Part shown: positions 8,334 through 16,296 of the stretch, in pieces
How positions within the stretch are numbered: the stretch's first letter is position 1
Layout: every line of letters begins with the position of its first letter
Origin: Erysipelotrichaceae bacterium
GTDB taxonomy: Bacteria > Bacillota_I > Bacilli_A > Erysipelotrichales > Erysipelotrichaceae
Assembly: GCA_017405675.1 (NCBI GenBank)
Contig: JAFRAB010000004.1
Coordinates: 1 to 59,600, forward strand
Direction: 5' to 3'
DNA length: 59,600 nt
The notes under the pieces: generated by a model
Told to the model about the DNA's origin: nothing
Seen by the model: only the letters and a program-made list of their open reading frames with translations
Databases searched by the model: none
Position numbers and translations under genes: made by a program

Positions 8334-8871
8334 AAATCATTTCAATTAATTCATCAACTGTAGGCATGTCCATTATGTTCTTTCCATAATGTGCATAGCA
8401 TACCTTAAGATCTTTGTCAGTCATGAACAGGGCAGGCAGCTGCAGTTCGTTTCCTTCATAGTCACCGTGAGCGAAGCCGGCTTCTCTGGCTTTTCCACCC
8501 TTTTCTTTCAGTTTATCAATGACATCACCTACCAGCTCTTCTCTGGAAGCCGCAGGAGCGATCTCCAGCGTATTATAGATGTCAAAGGTATTATCACATA
8601 TGATTTCAAAAGGTGTTTCCTGCTGCGCCAGTTCTCTTCTGACGTGATCAGTATCACTCTGCATTACCACAAACAGTTTATATCCCTTTTCAGCTATTTC
8701 CTGATATCTCTGTGTAAGAACATGGACATCATAACGGCAGACCGTGCATCCGATATAACGGATAACCCAGAATATGTTCTTTTCACCGACTGTTTCAGAT
8801 AATTTTACATTATCTCTCTTATCTGTGTTTACAGTAAAATCAGGCATTGTCATTCCAACAGTAAGTTTCAT
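8332..8871 (-). CDS. AhpC/TSA-type peroxiredoxin-like protein
   Basis: Thioredoxin-fold protein of the redoxin/AhpC-TSA superfamily. The N-terminus (GMTMPDFTVNT) is typical of peroxiredoxins, and the active-site region reads YIGCTVCRYDV near residue 41, a CxxC rather than the single peroxidatic Cys of classical enzymes. It could be a peroxidase or a thiol oxidoreductase. No signal peptide, so probably cytoplasmic. It starts 1 base after the esterase stop, with a ribosome site inside the esterase C-terminus, so the two genes are co-transcribed. It ends inside the bidirectional terminator. Confidence 0.8.
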   Translation of the reverse strand: MKLTVGMTMPDFTVNTDKRDNVKLSETVGEKNIFWVIRYIGCTVCRYDVHVLTQRYQEIAEKGYKLFVVMQSDTDHVRRELAQQETPFEIICDNTFDIYNTLEIAPAASREELVGDVIDKLKEKGGKAREAGFAHGDYEGNELQLPALFMTDKDLKVCYAHYGKNIMDMPTVDELIEMI

Positions 8872-8872
8872 A

Positions 8873-10483
8873 TTATTTCTCCTTATTCTTTTCAGTGACT
8901 GTGTCGCTGTTTTTTATTTTGCTTACGAAGCTGTATCCTTCTATTCTTTCAGATAGATATTCACCCATTTCTTCCAGAAGTTCGATCATTGTCATACAGA
9001 ATGAATGACCCTGTCTTGGGAACATGTATGAATAACCCTGATAATCATACTTTTCCAGTATGTCTGTCAGTATGTAATGGCCGCCATTCAGATAGAAATT
9101 ATCCATGTCTCCGTCACGAAGATGTATCTTTCCTCTGATCTTAGGCATCAGCCATTCATGATTACGTTCAATATATGCGCCTAAATCATAGTTTTCTTCC
9201 CAGTATCTGACAACATCTTTATTGATCTTCCCGGTAAATGGATCATATGAGTAGACTGGATAGCCGTCATCGCCGCATGGTGAGTAACAGGCCTGGAAGA
9301 CACCGAACTGTCCCATACCATGTGCGAGGTCTCCGCCTAAAGCCAGTTCATAACGGTTTTCTTCACGCATTGTCCATATGACGTTGCCTTTGACATCTCT
9401 CATGCCCGGTCTTTCTGCTTTACGCCAGTTATGATCGATTTCAAATACATTTTCATCATTATACATATCTATCAGCTGGAAAGCATGAAAGTCCATTCCG
9501 TCACAGCAAGCCGGCCAGCTGCCGCCAAATACATCCGGATAGAACAGCTGTAAAGCCATTGATTCCCAGCCGCCAGTGGAACCGCCAGCCAGTAAGCGGC
9601 TTTCAGGAGTTCCCATGCCGCCATACTTCTTTTCGATGGCCGGAATGAATTCCTGTACAAGTGCATCTCCATAAGGGCCTAAGTTAGCAGAGTTTACCCT
9701 ATATGAATCGTCATAGTACATGTTTGCATCTCTGATATTTACCGCAATCATTTCCGGCGCCTTACCGCTGTCCCAGTATTCGGTAACACCCTGTTCTGCT
9801 TCCCTTAATTCGAGACCATAGCGGAACGGCGGTACATCTGCAGGCCAGTGTCCCTGCCAGTACAGTACCGGGTATTTCTTTTTACGGCTGTAGTTTCTTG
9901 GCAGCAGAACATTTGCACCGATATAGGTATCTTCTCCCCAGAACTTTGAAAGAAGTTTGCTCTTCATCTTGAAATAGCGAATCCTGCCTTTTCTGTCGTA
10001 ATTATTCTGAGAGAGCACTTCACCTTTTTTCAGTTCTCTTTCCGGCTTTATCTGATATTTCATCTCCAGGCATATATCTTCACTGCCATATTCTATAGTT
10101 TTAACGGCTGAATACAGATTATATGGTGTTACGGCGTAATTACAGCCTCCGCCATTATCCTGCATTCCATATATGGTATGTCCATCCCCTCTTACATATT
10201 TGTGGTATCTGATGAAGAAGGCCTGAACAGCCAACTTTTCATGAGGAATATCTTCATAATCAAACGGGAAGCCAATGATGCTGTCCTTATAGTCATCAAA
10301 AACGATTTCATCACCGCCATGTACACCATAAAGTGTTACTCCGAATACCGGTGCACCGTCCAGTCCGCGTCTTTTAAAAAGATATCTTTCCGGACTTTTA
10401 CTGTCAGGCTTATCGATGAATAACAGCAGTCTGCCATTCAGTTCCTCTTTTATTGATTTACGAACTCTGATCTTTATTGTCAT
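8873..10483 (-). CDS. alpha/beta-hydrolase esterase (PF00756-like)
   Basis: Large esterase of about 536 residues. The nucleophile elbow is GGSTGGWES, and the core motifs VLYWQGHW and a late histidine in RQGHSFCM complete a probable Ser-Asp-His triad. The N-terminal 170 residues form a domain I cannot name. No signal peptide or membrane segment is visible. I chose ATG 10483 because GGAGG lies just upstream; the frame is open for six more codons from a TTG. It precedes the redoxin gene by 1 base. Substrate cannot be deduced; acyl-sugar or xylan-type esterase roles are possible but unproven. Confidence 0.75.
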   Translation of the reverse strand: MTIKIRVRKSIKEELNGRLLLFIDKPDSKSPERYLFKRRGLDGAPVFGVTLYGVHGGDEIVFDDYKDSIIGFPFDYEDIPHEKLAVQAFFIRYHKYVRGDGHTIYGMQDNGGGCNYAVTPYNLYSAVKTIEYGSEDICLEMKYQIKPERELKKGEVLSQNNYDRKGRIRYFKMKSKLLSKFWGEDTYIGANVLLPRNYSRKKKYPVLYWQGHWPADVPPFRYGLELREAEQGVTEYWDSGKAPEMIAVNIRDANMYYDDSYRVNSANLGPYGDALVQEFIPAIEKKYGGMGTPESRLLAGGSTGGWESMALQLFYPDVFGGSWPACCDGMDFHAFQLIDMYNDENVFEIDHNWRKAERPGMRDVKGNVIWTMREENRYELALGGDLAHGMGQFGVFQACYSPCGDDGYPVYSYDPFTGKINKDVVRYWEENYDLGAYIERNHEWLMPKIRGKIHLRDGDMDNFYLNGGHYILTDILEKYDYQGYSYMFPRQGHSFCMTMIELLEEMGEYLSERIEGYSFVSKIKNSDTVTEKNKEK

Positions 10484-10500
10484 AGGACCTCCATTATACA

Positions 10501-10562
10501 AACAAAGCCCGATATACTCGAGCCCTGTATGTCTTTTACAGGGATAAGAATTAACTTACCCC
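10501..10562 (-). promoter_or_regulatory. chain of overlapping hairpins between HAD gene and esterase
   Basis: Read on the minus strand, three hairpins share strands. The first is GGGGTAAG/CTTATCCC (10562-10555 with 10548-10541, one G-U). The second is CCCTGTA/TACAGGG (10543-10537 with 10529-10523). The third is GCTCGA/TCGGGC (10523-10518 with 10512-10507), followed by TTTGTTTG. The last resembles a terminator of the pyrR operon. The overlaps make neighbouring hairpins mutually exclusive, as in attenuators. No known riboswitch consensus was recognised. Confidence 0.4.
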
Positions 10563-10569
10563 AATACTA

Positions 10570-11271
10570 TCATAATTGTTTAAGGAACTGTAGCAAATCG
10601 CTCAGTGAACCCCTGTAATCTGCATCATCTGTTCTGCTGCCCTTATTAAGAAGACAGTCTGTGACCAGAAATGTCTTCATTCCAAGGTCCGCTGCAGAAA
10701 GATCTTCAGTTATGTCATTGCCAATCATCATGGATTCTTCAGGATCAATACCGTTTCTTTCAACGATTTCTCTGTAATACATTACATTAGGCTTACAGTA
10801 GAAACTGTTTTCGTAAGTAGTGATGTCCATGAAATCTTCTTCTTTTAATCCAGCCCATCTGATACGGTTCAGTGTACCGACTCTTGGAAACAACGGGTTT
10901 GTTGCCAGAATGATGTTCCATCCCTTTTCATGACAGACATCAATGATCTCTCTGGCTAACGGTGTTGGTGAAGTTGATGTGATGGCTTTATTGAATGCGT
11001 TGGCATAGAAATCAACAAAATCCTGATGATTCTTTTCTTTTGATTCCTTATATTCATCCTGGTAGCATTTCCAGAATGCATCTTCGTTACTGCAGCTGCC
11101 GTCATTGCAGTACATAGCTTCAGTTCCCTTCCAGATTGTATTTATCAGTCTTTTGGGTTCAAAACCCAGTGGTGCCATTTTTTCACAGAGATAACCGAAA
11201 TACTGTCTGGTAAAAACATCTTCATCCATCGGAAGCAGTGTTCCATCAAGGTCAAACAGTATGTTCTTCAT
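10570..11271 (-). CDS. HAD family hydrolase, YjjG-like
   Basis: Haloacid-dehalogenase phosphatase of subfamily IA. Motif I is FDLDGTLL near residue 6, motif II includes LATNPLF, and motif IV is GNDITEDLSAAD. At 233 residues with an alpha-helical cap, it is of normal size. It lies 6 bases downstream of the uracil permease in the pyrR operon, so a role in pyrimidine nucleotide dephosphorylation is plausible; that is inferred from context only. It is followed by a chain of hairpins that probably ends the transcript. Confidence 0.82.
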   Translation of the reverse strand: MKNILFDLDGTLLPMDEDVFTRQYFGYLCEKMAPLGFEPKRLINTIWKGTEAMYCNDGSCSNEDAFWKCYQDEYKESKEKNHQDFVDFYANAFNKAITSTSPTPLAREIIDVCHEKGWNIILATNPLFPRVGTLNRIRWAGLKEEDFMDITTYENSFYCKPNVMYYREIVERNGIDPEESMMIGNDITEDLSAADLGMKTFLVTDCLLNKGSRTDDADYRGSLSDLLQFLKQL

Positions 11272-11277
11272 GTTTCC

Positions 11278-12654
11278 CTATTTCTTTTCTCCTATTGAAA
11301 GCAGTGCATTAAGCAGAATTCCGAATACTGAAGCGCCAGCAACACATGGAATACTGTGACCGAAGAATGGAATGTTTCCACCGAATGAATACTGTCCGCC
11401 TAAGCCGATAACCATGATTACAGCGATAACTGCAATGTTCTTGCTTGAGAACATGTCAACTTTCTTATCGATCATGATGGCAATACCCTGAGCAGCAATT
11501 GCACCGAACAGGTAAACTTCTAGACCGCCGATAACTGCCAGAGGAATGCCATAGATTGCCTTAATCAATGGTGTGAAGCAGGCAACTATCATGGCGATTA
11601 CTGAAGCAGCCATCAGTACTGGAACTGAGAAGACTTTGGTAATAGCCATTGTTGAAATATTTTCACCGTAGTTTGTACCGGCAGGTCCGCCGATAACACC
11701 TGCTACCATATCGCATAAACCGTCACCGATCAGATTGATGTCAAGCAGATCAATTAAGCTGTAACCAACCTTTTTGCCCTTTTTCTTGGCTACGTCATTT
11801 ACATAGATGTCCAGCTGATACATATGAGCTGTTGATTCAGGAATTGTGGCAATGGCGATTGGCATGATTCCGAATAAAGCGTTTAATGAAAACTTAGGTA
11901 ATGTAAAGGCCGGAATAGCGAATGGGCCGAAACTTGCCAGTGAGTTCAGAGATTCATCGGAAATTGTTCTGAATAAGTTAATTCCACCAAAATAGAACAG
12001 AGCAGCTGTTATACATCCGCAGGCAGCGCCTAACAGTAATGGAATCTGTCCAAGGAAGCCTTTCAGATATTTTGAGAAGAATATTGTTGATAACAGAGTA
12101 ACCATTGAGACGATCAGCCATGCTGTGCCGAATGAACTGCCATCTGTTGAAACTGCATCACTTAAGGCGTTTCCTGCCAGTGTTAAACCGATAATCATTG
12201 AAACAGGACCAGTGATTGATGCAGGCAAGATTTTCTCTATTGTATCCTTACCGAATTTTCTGACCAGTAAGCCGGCAGCGATTGAAACGAAGCCGCTCAT
12301 GATGATACCGAACTGAGCTTTTGAAATCAGTTCAGCAGGTAAAATTCCTGTAGCCTGCCATGCTGCGATCTGATCAGCTGTACCTTCGGCCATGGCCATG
12401 GCTGCAACTGCTGACAGATAAGCAAAGCTTGATCCGTAGTATAACGGAATTCTCTTTCCGGTGATCAGGATGAAGCATAATGTTGCCAGACCTGATGCGA
12501 AAATAGTTGTTGAAACCTGGAAACCGGTGATCAGAGCAACAGTAATTGTTGCCGGGAACATTACGATAACCTGCTGTAATGCGTAGACAAGCAGTTTACC
12601 TAATTCAGGTTTTTCCTGCGGCAGATAGCCATAAGATTCTTTTTTAGTAGTCAT
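11278..12654 (-). CDS. uraA: NCS2 family uracil/xanthine permease
   Basis: Proton-coupled nucleobase transporter in the cytoplasmic membrane. A long hydrophobic protein (458 residues, about 12-14 membrane spans) with the family block around PESTAHMYQLDIYV and GGPAGTNYGENISTMAITKV. The latter is the conserved segment containing the substrate-binding glutamates and the NYGEN motif. Position directly after pyrR favours uracil as substrate. GGGAGG ribosome site; 13 bases separate it from pyrR. Expression should follow the PyrR attenuator upstream of pyrR. Confidence 0.9.
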   Translation of the reverse strand: MTTKKESYGYLPQEKPELGKLLVYALQQVIVMFPATITVALITGFQVSTTIFASGLATLCFILITGKRIPLYYGSSFAYLSAVAAMAMAEGTADQIAAWQATGILPAELISKAQFGIIMSGFVSIAAGLLVRKFGKDTIEKILPASITGPVSMIIGLTLAGNALSDAVSTDGSSFGTAWLIVSMVTLLSTIFFSKYLKGFLGQIPLLLGAACGCITAALFYFGGINLFRTISDESLNSLASFGPFAIPAFTLPKFSLNALFGIMPIAIATIPESTAHMYQLDIYVNDVAKKKGKKVGYSLIDLLDINLIGDGLCDMVAGVIGGPAGTNYGENISTMAITKVFSVPVLMAASVIAMIVACFTPLIKAIYGIPLAVIGGLEVYLFGAIAAQGIAIMIDKKVDMFSSKNIAVIAVIMVIGLGGQYSFGGNIPFFGHSIPCVAGASVFGILLNALLSIGEKK

Positions 12655-12667
12655 AAAATATCCTCCC

Positions 12668-13204
12668 TTAAATGCGATTTATGCAGACATCCGTTTCACC
12701 GTCAGTCTCTTCTAATCTGACAGCGACAACTTCATCAAGTGAAGTCGGAATGTTCTTGCCAACGAAATTGGCTTTGATCGGCAGTTCGGTATGTCCCCTG
12801 TCAATCAAAACACATAACTGAATACGACCGGCTCTGCCCACTTCAACCAGGGCATCAAGGGCAGCTCTGACCGTACGGCCGGTAAAAATAACGTCATCAA
12901 CCAGAACGACTGTCTTTCCTTCAATTGGAAAAGAAATACTGGTCTGATTAATGACGGGATCGATATTTATTTTAGATAAGTCATCACGGTAAAGTGTAAT
13001 GTCCAGAATTCCGACAGGAATACGGGTTCCTTCGATGTTAAAAATATTATCAGCAAGTCTTTCAGCGAGAGGTACTCCTCTTGTCTTAATGCCTACAAGG
13101 CATAAATTTTCAGTACCTTTGTTTTTCTCGATGATCTGATGAGCCAGTCTTACCAGAGTTCTTTCAACATCTTCTCTGCTCATGATCTTTGCCTTAAACT
13201 CCAT
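12668..13204 (-). CDS. pyrR: bifunctional pyr operon regulator / uracil phosphoribosyltransferase
   Basis: RNA-binding attenuator protein that senses UMP/UTP against PRPP and also converts uracil to UMP. The PRPP loop [18 protein letters not shown] (about residues 97-114) is the type I phosphoribosyltransferase signature. The N-terminus ([17 protein letters not shown]) and [16 protein letters not shown] are PyrR-specific. 178 residues, normal length. It is the first gene of pyrR-uraA-HAD and is preceded by an attenuator with a recognisable PyrR binding loop, so it should repress its own operon. No other pyr biosynthesis genes are in the window. Confidence 0.96.
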   Translation of the reverse strand: MEFKAKIMSREDVERTLVRLAHQIIEKNKGTENLCLVGIKTRGVPLAERLADNIFNIEGTRIPVGILDITLYRDDLSKINIDPVINQTSISFPIEGKTVVLVDDVIFTGRTVRAALDALVEVGRAGRIQLCVLIDRGHTELPIKANFVGKNIPTSLDEVVAVRLEETDGETDVCINRI

Positions 13205-13214
13205 ACATCCTCCG

Positions 13215-13316
13215 AAAAAAGGGCCTTGTGCACGACAAGACCCTGTACATTCGCATTAAAAATGTTCCTGAACTTGTCGGCATCACAGTACCGTCTTTAA
13301 AGTTACTGATATTATA
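13215..13316 (-). promoter_or_regulatory. PyrR-type transcription attenuator and -10 box of the pyrR operon
   Basis: Minus-strand leader. A perfect -10 TATAAT lies at 13316-13311. A hairpin at 13293-13278 (CGGTA/TGCCG) carries the hexaloop CTGTGA, matching the CNGNGA loop of known PyrR-binding loops. Its 3' arm runs into CGACAAG (13279-13273), which can pair with CTTGTCG (13239-13233) as an antiterminator. That excludes the terminator GGGTCTTGT/ACAAGGCCC (13243-13235 with 13229-13221), which is followed by six T. PyrR binding would free the terminator strand when pyrimidines are plentiful. Confidence 0.82.
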
Positions 13317-13400
13317 TAACCACATTTACGGAACGATTGCAACAAAAAAGATTTTAGAATTTTCAGAATGATTTTGATGAAACTCGATTCTATTATTTAT

Positions 13401-13431
13401 AAAAAAAGAAGAAAATTGCTTATTTTTCTTC
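13401..13431 (-). terminator. terminator of the CBS-domain gene
   Basis: Minus-strand stem GAAGAAAA/TTTTCTTC with an 8-base loop and a 7-base T run. The stem overlaps the last codons of the gene. Confidence 0.8.
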
Positions 13432-14802
13432 TTCATTTTTTTCTGGATTTATAACAATATCGATCTTGTCAATTGATCTGTCATCCATGTTCTTAATGGT
13501 AAATGTTGCTCTGCCGATCTGTACGCTAGGATGTTCATCTTCTTCAGGTACATATCCGAGCTTATCCATGACCAGACCGCCAATCGTATCGTTTTCACTG
13601 TCATCAAGCTCAATATCGATCAGCTTGCTGACATCATCGATAATAGCTGCACCGTCAACAATATAATGGTTTTCATTCAGCTCCTGGAATTCCTGTTCTT
13701 CGTCATCAAATTCGTCCTGAATATCACCTACTATTGATTCAAGCAGGTCTTCCATGGAAACGATACCGTATGTACCGCCGTATTCGTCAAGAACAATGGC
13801 AACCTGAACCTTAGTCTTCTGAAATTCTTCAAAAAGATCATCACATTTCAGATTTTCATATACAAACATTGGTTCACGCATATATTTTTTGATGGTAAAC
13901 TTTTCTCTCTTTGATTCATCAACAAAGAGTTCAAGAAGGTCTTTTACATAAAGCATACCGACAATGTCGTCAATATCCTCATCATAAACCGGAATACGTG
14001 AATGTCCTGAATCATTAAACCGCTTAATGACGTCATTGAGACTTTCAGTCAGTTCCAGAGCTTCCATGTCAGTTCTATGGGTCATGATTTCCCCAACAGT
14101 ACGGTCATTGAATTCAAATACGTTGTTGATCATTTCCTTCCGTTCTGTTTCAATCAGGCCCTTTTCATTTCCGGCATCAACCATGATCCTGATTTCTTCT
14201 TCTGTGTATTCCTGCTGACCATCAGATTCCTTGATACCCAAAGCATTGGCCAGGGCATTTACTGTCTTTGAAACCAGCCAGACGATTGGCTTGAACAGAC
14301 TGTAGAAGAATTTCAGTGATCCGCATACCGCAAAAGCAACTTTTTCAGGATCTTTTATAGCAATCCTCTTAGGGAGCAGCTCACCAAAAACAAGTGTCAC
14401 GAATGACAGCAATAAAGTTATTACAAAAATGGATATTATTCTGACTACTGATAAATCAATAGATAAATTTCTGAATAAGTAAACTATATAATCAGCGAAT
14501 GTGTCAGCGGCAACTGCACTTGACAGGAATCCTGATAATGTTACGCCAATCTGAATAGTTGAAAGAAAAGTTGTTGGCTTGCTTGTCATTTCAAACAGAG
14601 TTTTTGCTTTTCTGTTCCCTTCCTGAGCCATCTTTTCTAATTTGGCGTCATTCAGAGAAACAATAGCCAGTTCACTGGCAGCAAAATATGCATTAATCAA
14701 GATCAGCACTAATAGTAATACGATATACCCGAAAACTCCATTTTCAGGCAATGAAGTGTTTGTCTGTGTAACTGATAATAATGACCACGAAAGCGGATCC
14801 AT
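13420..14802 (-). CDS. HlyC/CorC (CNNM) family membrane protein
   Basis: Predicted magnesium/cobalt efflux-type protein, often called hemolysin family. Domains in order: N-terminal DUF21/CNNM membrane domain with about four spans (residues 20-190), paired CBS domains around 215-340 (IMTHRTDMEAL and YVKDLLELF are typical), and a C-terminal CorC/HlyC domain with IVLDEYGGTYGIVSMEDLLESIVGDI nearby. 460 residues, normal. Transport function is known for some homologues only. It has its own promoter region and terminator and looks monocistronic. The nearest ribosome site (AAAGGAG) is about 13 bases from the ATG, which is rather far. Confidence 0.88.
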   Translation of the reverse strand: MDPLSWSLLSVTQTNTSLPENGVFGYIVLLLVLILINAYFAASELAIVSLNDAKLEKMAQEGNRKAKTLFEMTSKPTTFLSTIQIGVTLSGFLSSAVAADTFADYIVYLFRNLSIDLSVVRIISIFVITLLLSFVTLVFGELLPKRIAIKDPEKVAFAVCGSLKFFYSLFKPIVWLVSKTVNALANALGIKESDGQQEYTEEEIRIMVDAGNEKGLIETERKEMINNVFEFNDRTVGEIMTHRTDMEALELTESLNDVIKRFNDSGHSRIPVYDEDIDDIVGMLYVKDLLELFVDESKREKFTIKKYMREPMFVYENLKCDDLFEEFQKTKVQVAIVLDEYGGTYGIVSMEDLLESIVGDIQDEFDDEEQEFQELNENHYIVDGAAIIDDVSKLIDIELDDSENDTIGGLVMDKLGYVPEEDEHPSVQIGRATFTIKNMDDRSIDKIDIVINPEKNEEEK

Positions 14803-14822
14803 AATCCGAAATCAACTCCTTT

Positions 14823-14864
14823 TTTATAATTAATAATCTTATATTTTCAACTGATGAGTGTCAA
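14823..14864 (-). promoter_or_regulatory. promoter region of the CBS-domain gene
   Basis: Two overlapping minus-strand options. One is TTGACA (14864-14859) with TATAAG (14843-14838) at 15 bases. The other is TTGAAA (14850-14845) with TATAAA (14828-14823) at 16 bases. The second gives a TSS closer to the gene. Confidence 0.5.
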
Positions 14865-14874
14865 CAGATGTACT

Positions 14875-15357
14875 TTAAATATTTCTGAAATATCTTTTAA
14901 CGGTATAATCGCATCCGTTAATGTTCATTTCCTTCTCAACATTTCCCAGGATGAAGCCCAGAGCCTCAAAGAAGGCAACAGCGTTTTCATTTTCCGGGTC
15001 GATCCAGGTTACTACTTCGTTGTATTCTTCCCTTCTGAGTTTTCTGACTGCTTCGTGCAGGATGTTTCTGCCGTTTCCCCTGCGCTGGAATTCCTCGAGA
15101 ATATATAATCCATATATTTCTCCGGCTTCATTGTAGAAGGTATCGTCTTTGGCTTTTCCATAGCAGCAGAATGCAACGATTCTGTTGTCATAGAAACCTA
15201 CAAGTGTATCATTACACTTTTTCTGTTTGAAATACTGAATGCAATCTTCAACACTTCTTACCTTGTCGCTGGCACCGTAGATTTCTGCCAGGCAGGAATG
15301 GTAAAGTGCTCCTAATTCCCTGGCATCTGACGGTTTGGCAAGTCTCAGAGATATCAT
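14875..15357 (-). CDS. GNAT family N-acetyltransferase
   Basis: Acetyl-CoA-dependent acetyltransferase, about 160 residues. The acetyl-CoA site is ILEEFQRRGNGRNILHEAV (Q/RxxGxG/A pattern), and the C-terminal AVAFFEALGFI block is typical. I chose ATG 15357 (MISLRLAKPSD), with GGAGGG nine bases upstream; the open frame extends eight codons further to a TTG that has no ribosome site. Substrate unknown. It shares the upstream region with the divergent polyphosphate operon, whose phased repeats lie at 15423-15460. Confidence 0.85.
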   Translation of the reverse strand: MISLRLAKPSDARELGALYHSCLAEIYGASDKVRSVEDCIQYFKQKKCNDTLVGFYDNRIVAFCCYGKAKDDTFYNEAGEIYGLYILEEFQRRGNGRNILHEAVRKLRREEYNEVVTWIDPENENAVAFFEALGFILGNVEKEMNINGCDYTVKRYFRNI

Positions 15358-15422
15358 ATTGTCATACCCTCCACATTTCAAAATTATACTATCTTTATAT
15401 CAAAATCACAATACACAGAATG

Positions 15423-15486
15423 TTCACAAAACTTTAAAGAAACTTCACTTTCAATTCATTAAATTACAACTTAACGCCTCTATAAT
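15423..15486 (+). promoter_or_regulatory. phased direct-repeat operator (PHO-box-like) and -10 of the VTC operon
   Basis: Four hexamers recur at 10-11 bp steps on the same face: TTCACA (15423), TTTAAA (15433), TTCACT (15444), TTCATT (15455). TTACAA and TTAACG follow at 15464 and 15471. A perfect -10 TATAAT lies at 15481-15486 and no -35 is visible. This is the layout of PhoP-activated promoters in Bacillus, where TT(A/C/T)ACA repeats at about 11 bp replace the -35. Assignment to a PhoP protein is inference; the same spacing pattern precedes the tandem sRNA genes at 46.98 and 47.15 kb. Confidence 0.55.
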
Positions 15487-15510
15487 TCTAGATGTAAGGA
15501 GGTAAACGAT

Positions 15511-16296
15511 ATGGATTATCAGTCAATTTTTGAAAGAGTTGAAGCCAAGTATGTTTTAACAAAAAATCAGTACAATGAACTGATGAATGAAGTAAACAGC
15601 AGACTTGTTCCTGACTCATTCCCTCACAGCGACATATCAAGCATTTACTTTGATACGGATGATTACCGTCTGATCAGAAACTCACTTGATAAAGGCTGTT
15701 ACCGTGAAAAGCTGAGACTGAGAAGCTACTGTCTGAAAGATGATACCTCTGAAGTATTTCTGGAACTGAAAAAGAAATATCATGGGGTAACATATAAAAG
15801 AAGACAGGCAATTACCTACAGAGAGGCAATGAACTACATTCTGTTCGATAAAATGCCTTGCAATACTCAGATCATGAAAGAAGTTGATTATCTGATGTGC
15901 AAATTCCCTGATCTGAAACCAAAGGTGCTGATCAGATATCAGCGAGATTCATTTGTAAGCAAGGAAGACAATTCCTTAAGAATAACATTTGATTACAGAA
16001 TTCAGTATTCTACGAAAAACCTGATTTTATTAAATAACAATCCGGAGAAGACACTTACTGATGACGATACAATCATCATGGAAGTCAAATCATTAAATGC
16101 CATGCCGCTTTGGATGACACGTACTCTGGATAAAATGAACATATTCCCTGGCAATTTTTCCAAATATGCCCAGATTTACACAAACGATATTTTGAAAGGA
16201 GCAAAAACATGTTTGAAAAACTATTCACATCTATATACAATGGAACAATCACATTTGAAATATTTATCATCTGCACGGCTGCATCAGTCATATTAG
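15511..16296 (+). CDS. VTC-domain polyphosphate polymerase-like protein
   Basis: CYTH-superfamily tunnel-fold protein of the VTC type. In eukaryotic homologues this domain makes inorganic polyphosphate from ATP. The N-terminus FERVEAKYVLTKNQYNEL carries the charged E-E-K pattern of the family. Basic and acidic tunnel strands follow: LRLRSY, EVFLELKKKYHGVTYKRR and IIMEVKSLNAMPLWMTR. The C-terminus overlaps the next gene by 88 bases, longer than usual, and the last 25 residues may be a late extension. AAGGAGG ribosome site. First gene of a three-gene operon with DUF4956 and a secreted beta-helix lipoprotein. The phased repeats upstream suggest phosphate-linked control. Confidence 0.82.
   Translation: MDYQSIFERVEAKYVLTKNQYNELMNEVNSRLVPDSFPHSDISSIYFDTDDYRLIRNSLDKGCYREKLRLRSYCLKDDTSEVFLELKKKYHGVTYKRRQAITYREAMNYILFDKMPCNTQIMKEVDYLMCKFPDLKPKVLIRYQRDSFVSKEDNSLRITFDYRIQYSTKNLILLNNNPEKTLTDDDTIIMEVKSLNAMPLWMTRTLDKMNIFPGNFSKYAQIYTNDILKGAKTCLKNYSHLYTMEQSHLKYLSSARLHQSY

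Noticed and set aside
10493..10498. Perfect TATAAT on the minus strand just before the esterase ribosome site.
   Set aside because: A start point from this -10 would fall inside or after the Shine-Dalgarno, and no -35 is present; probably chance.
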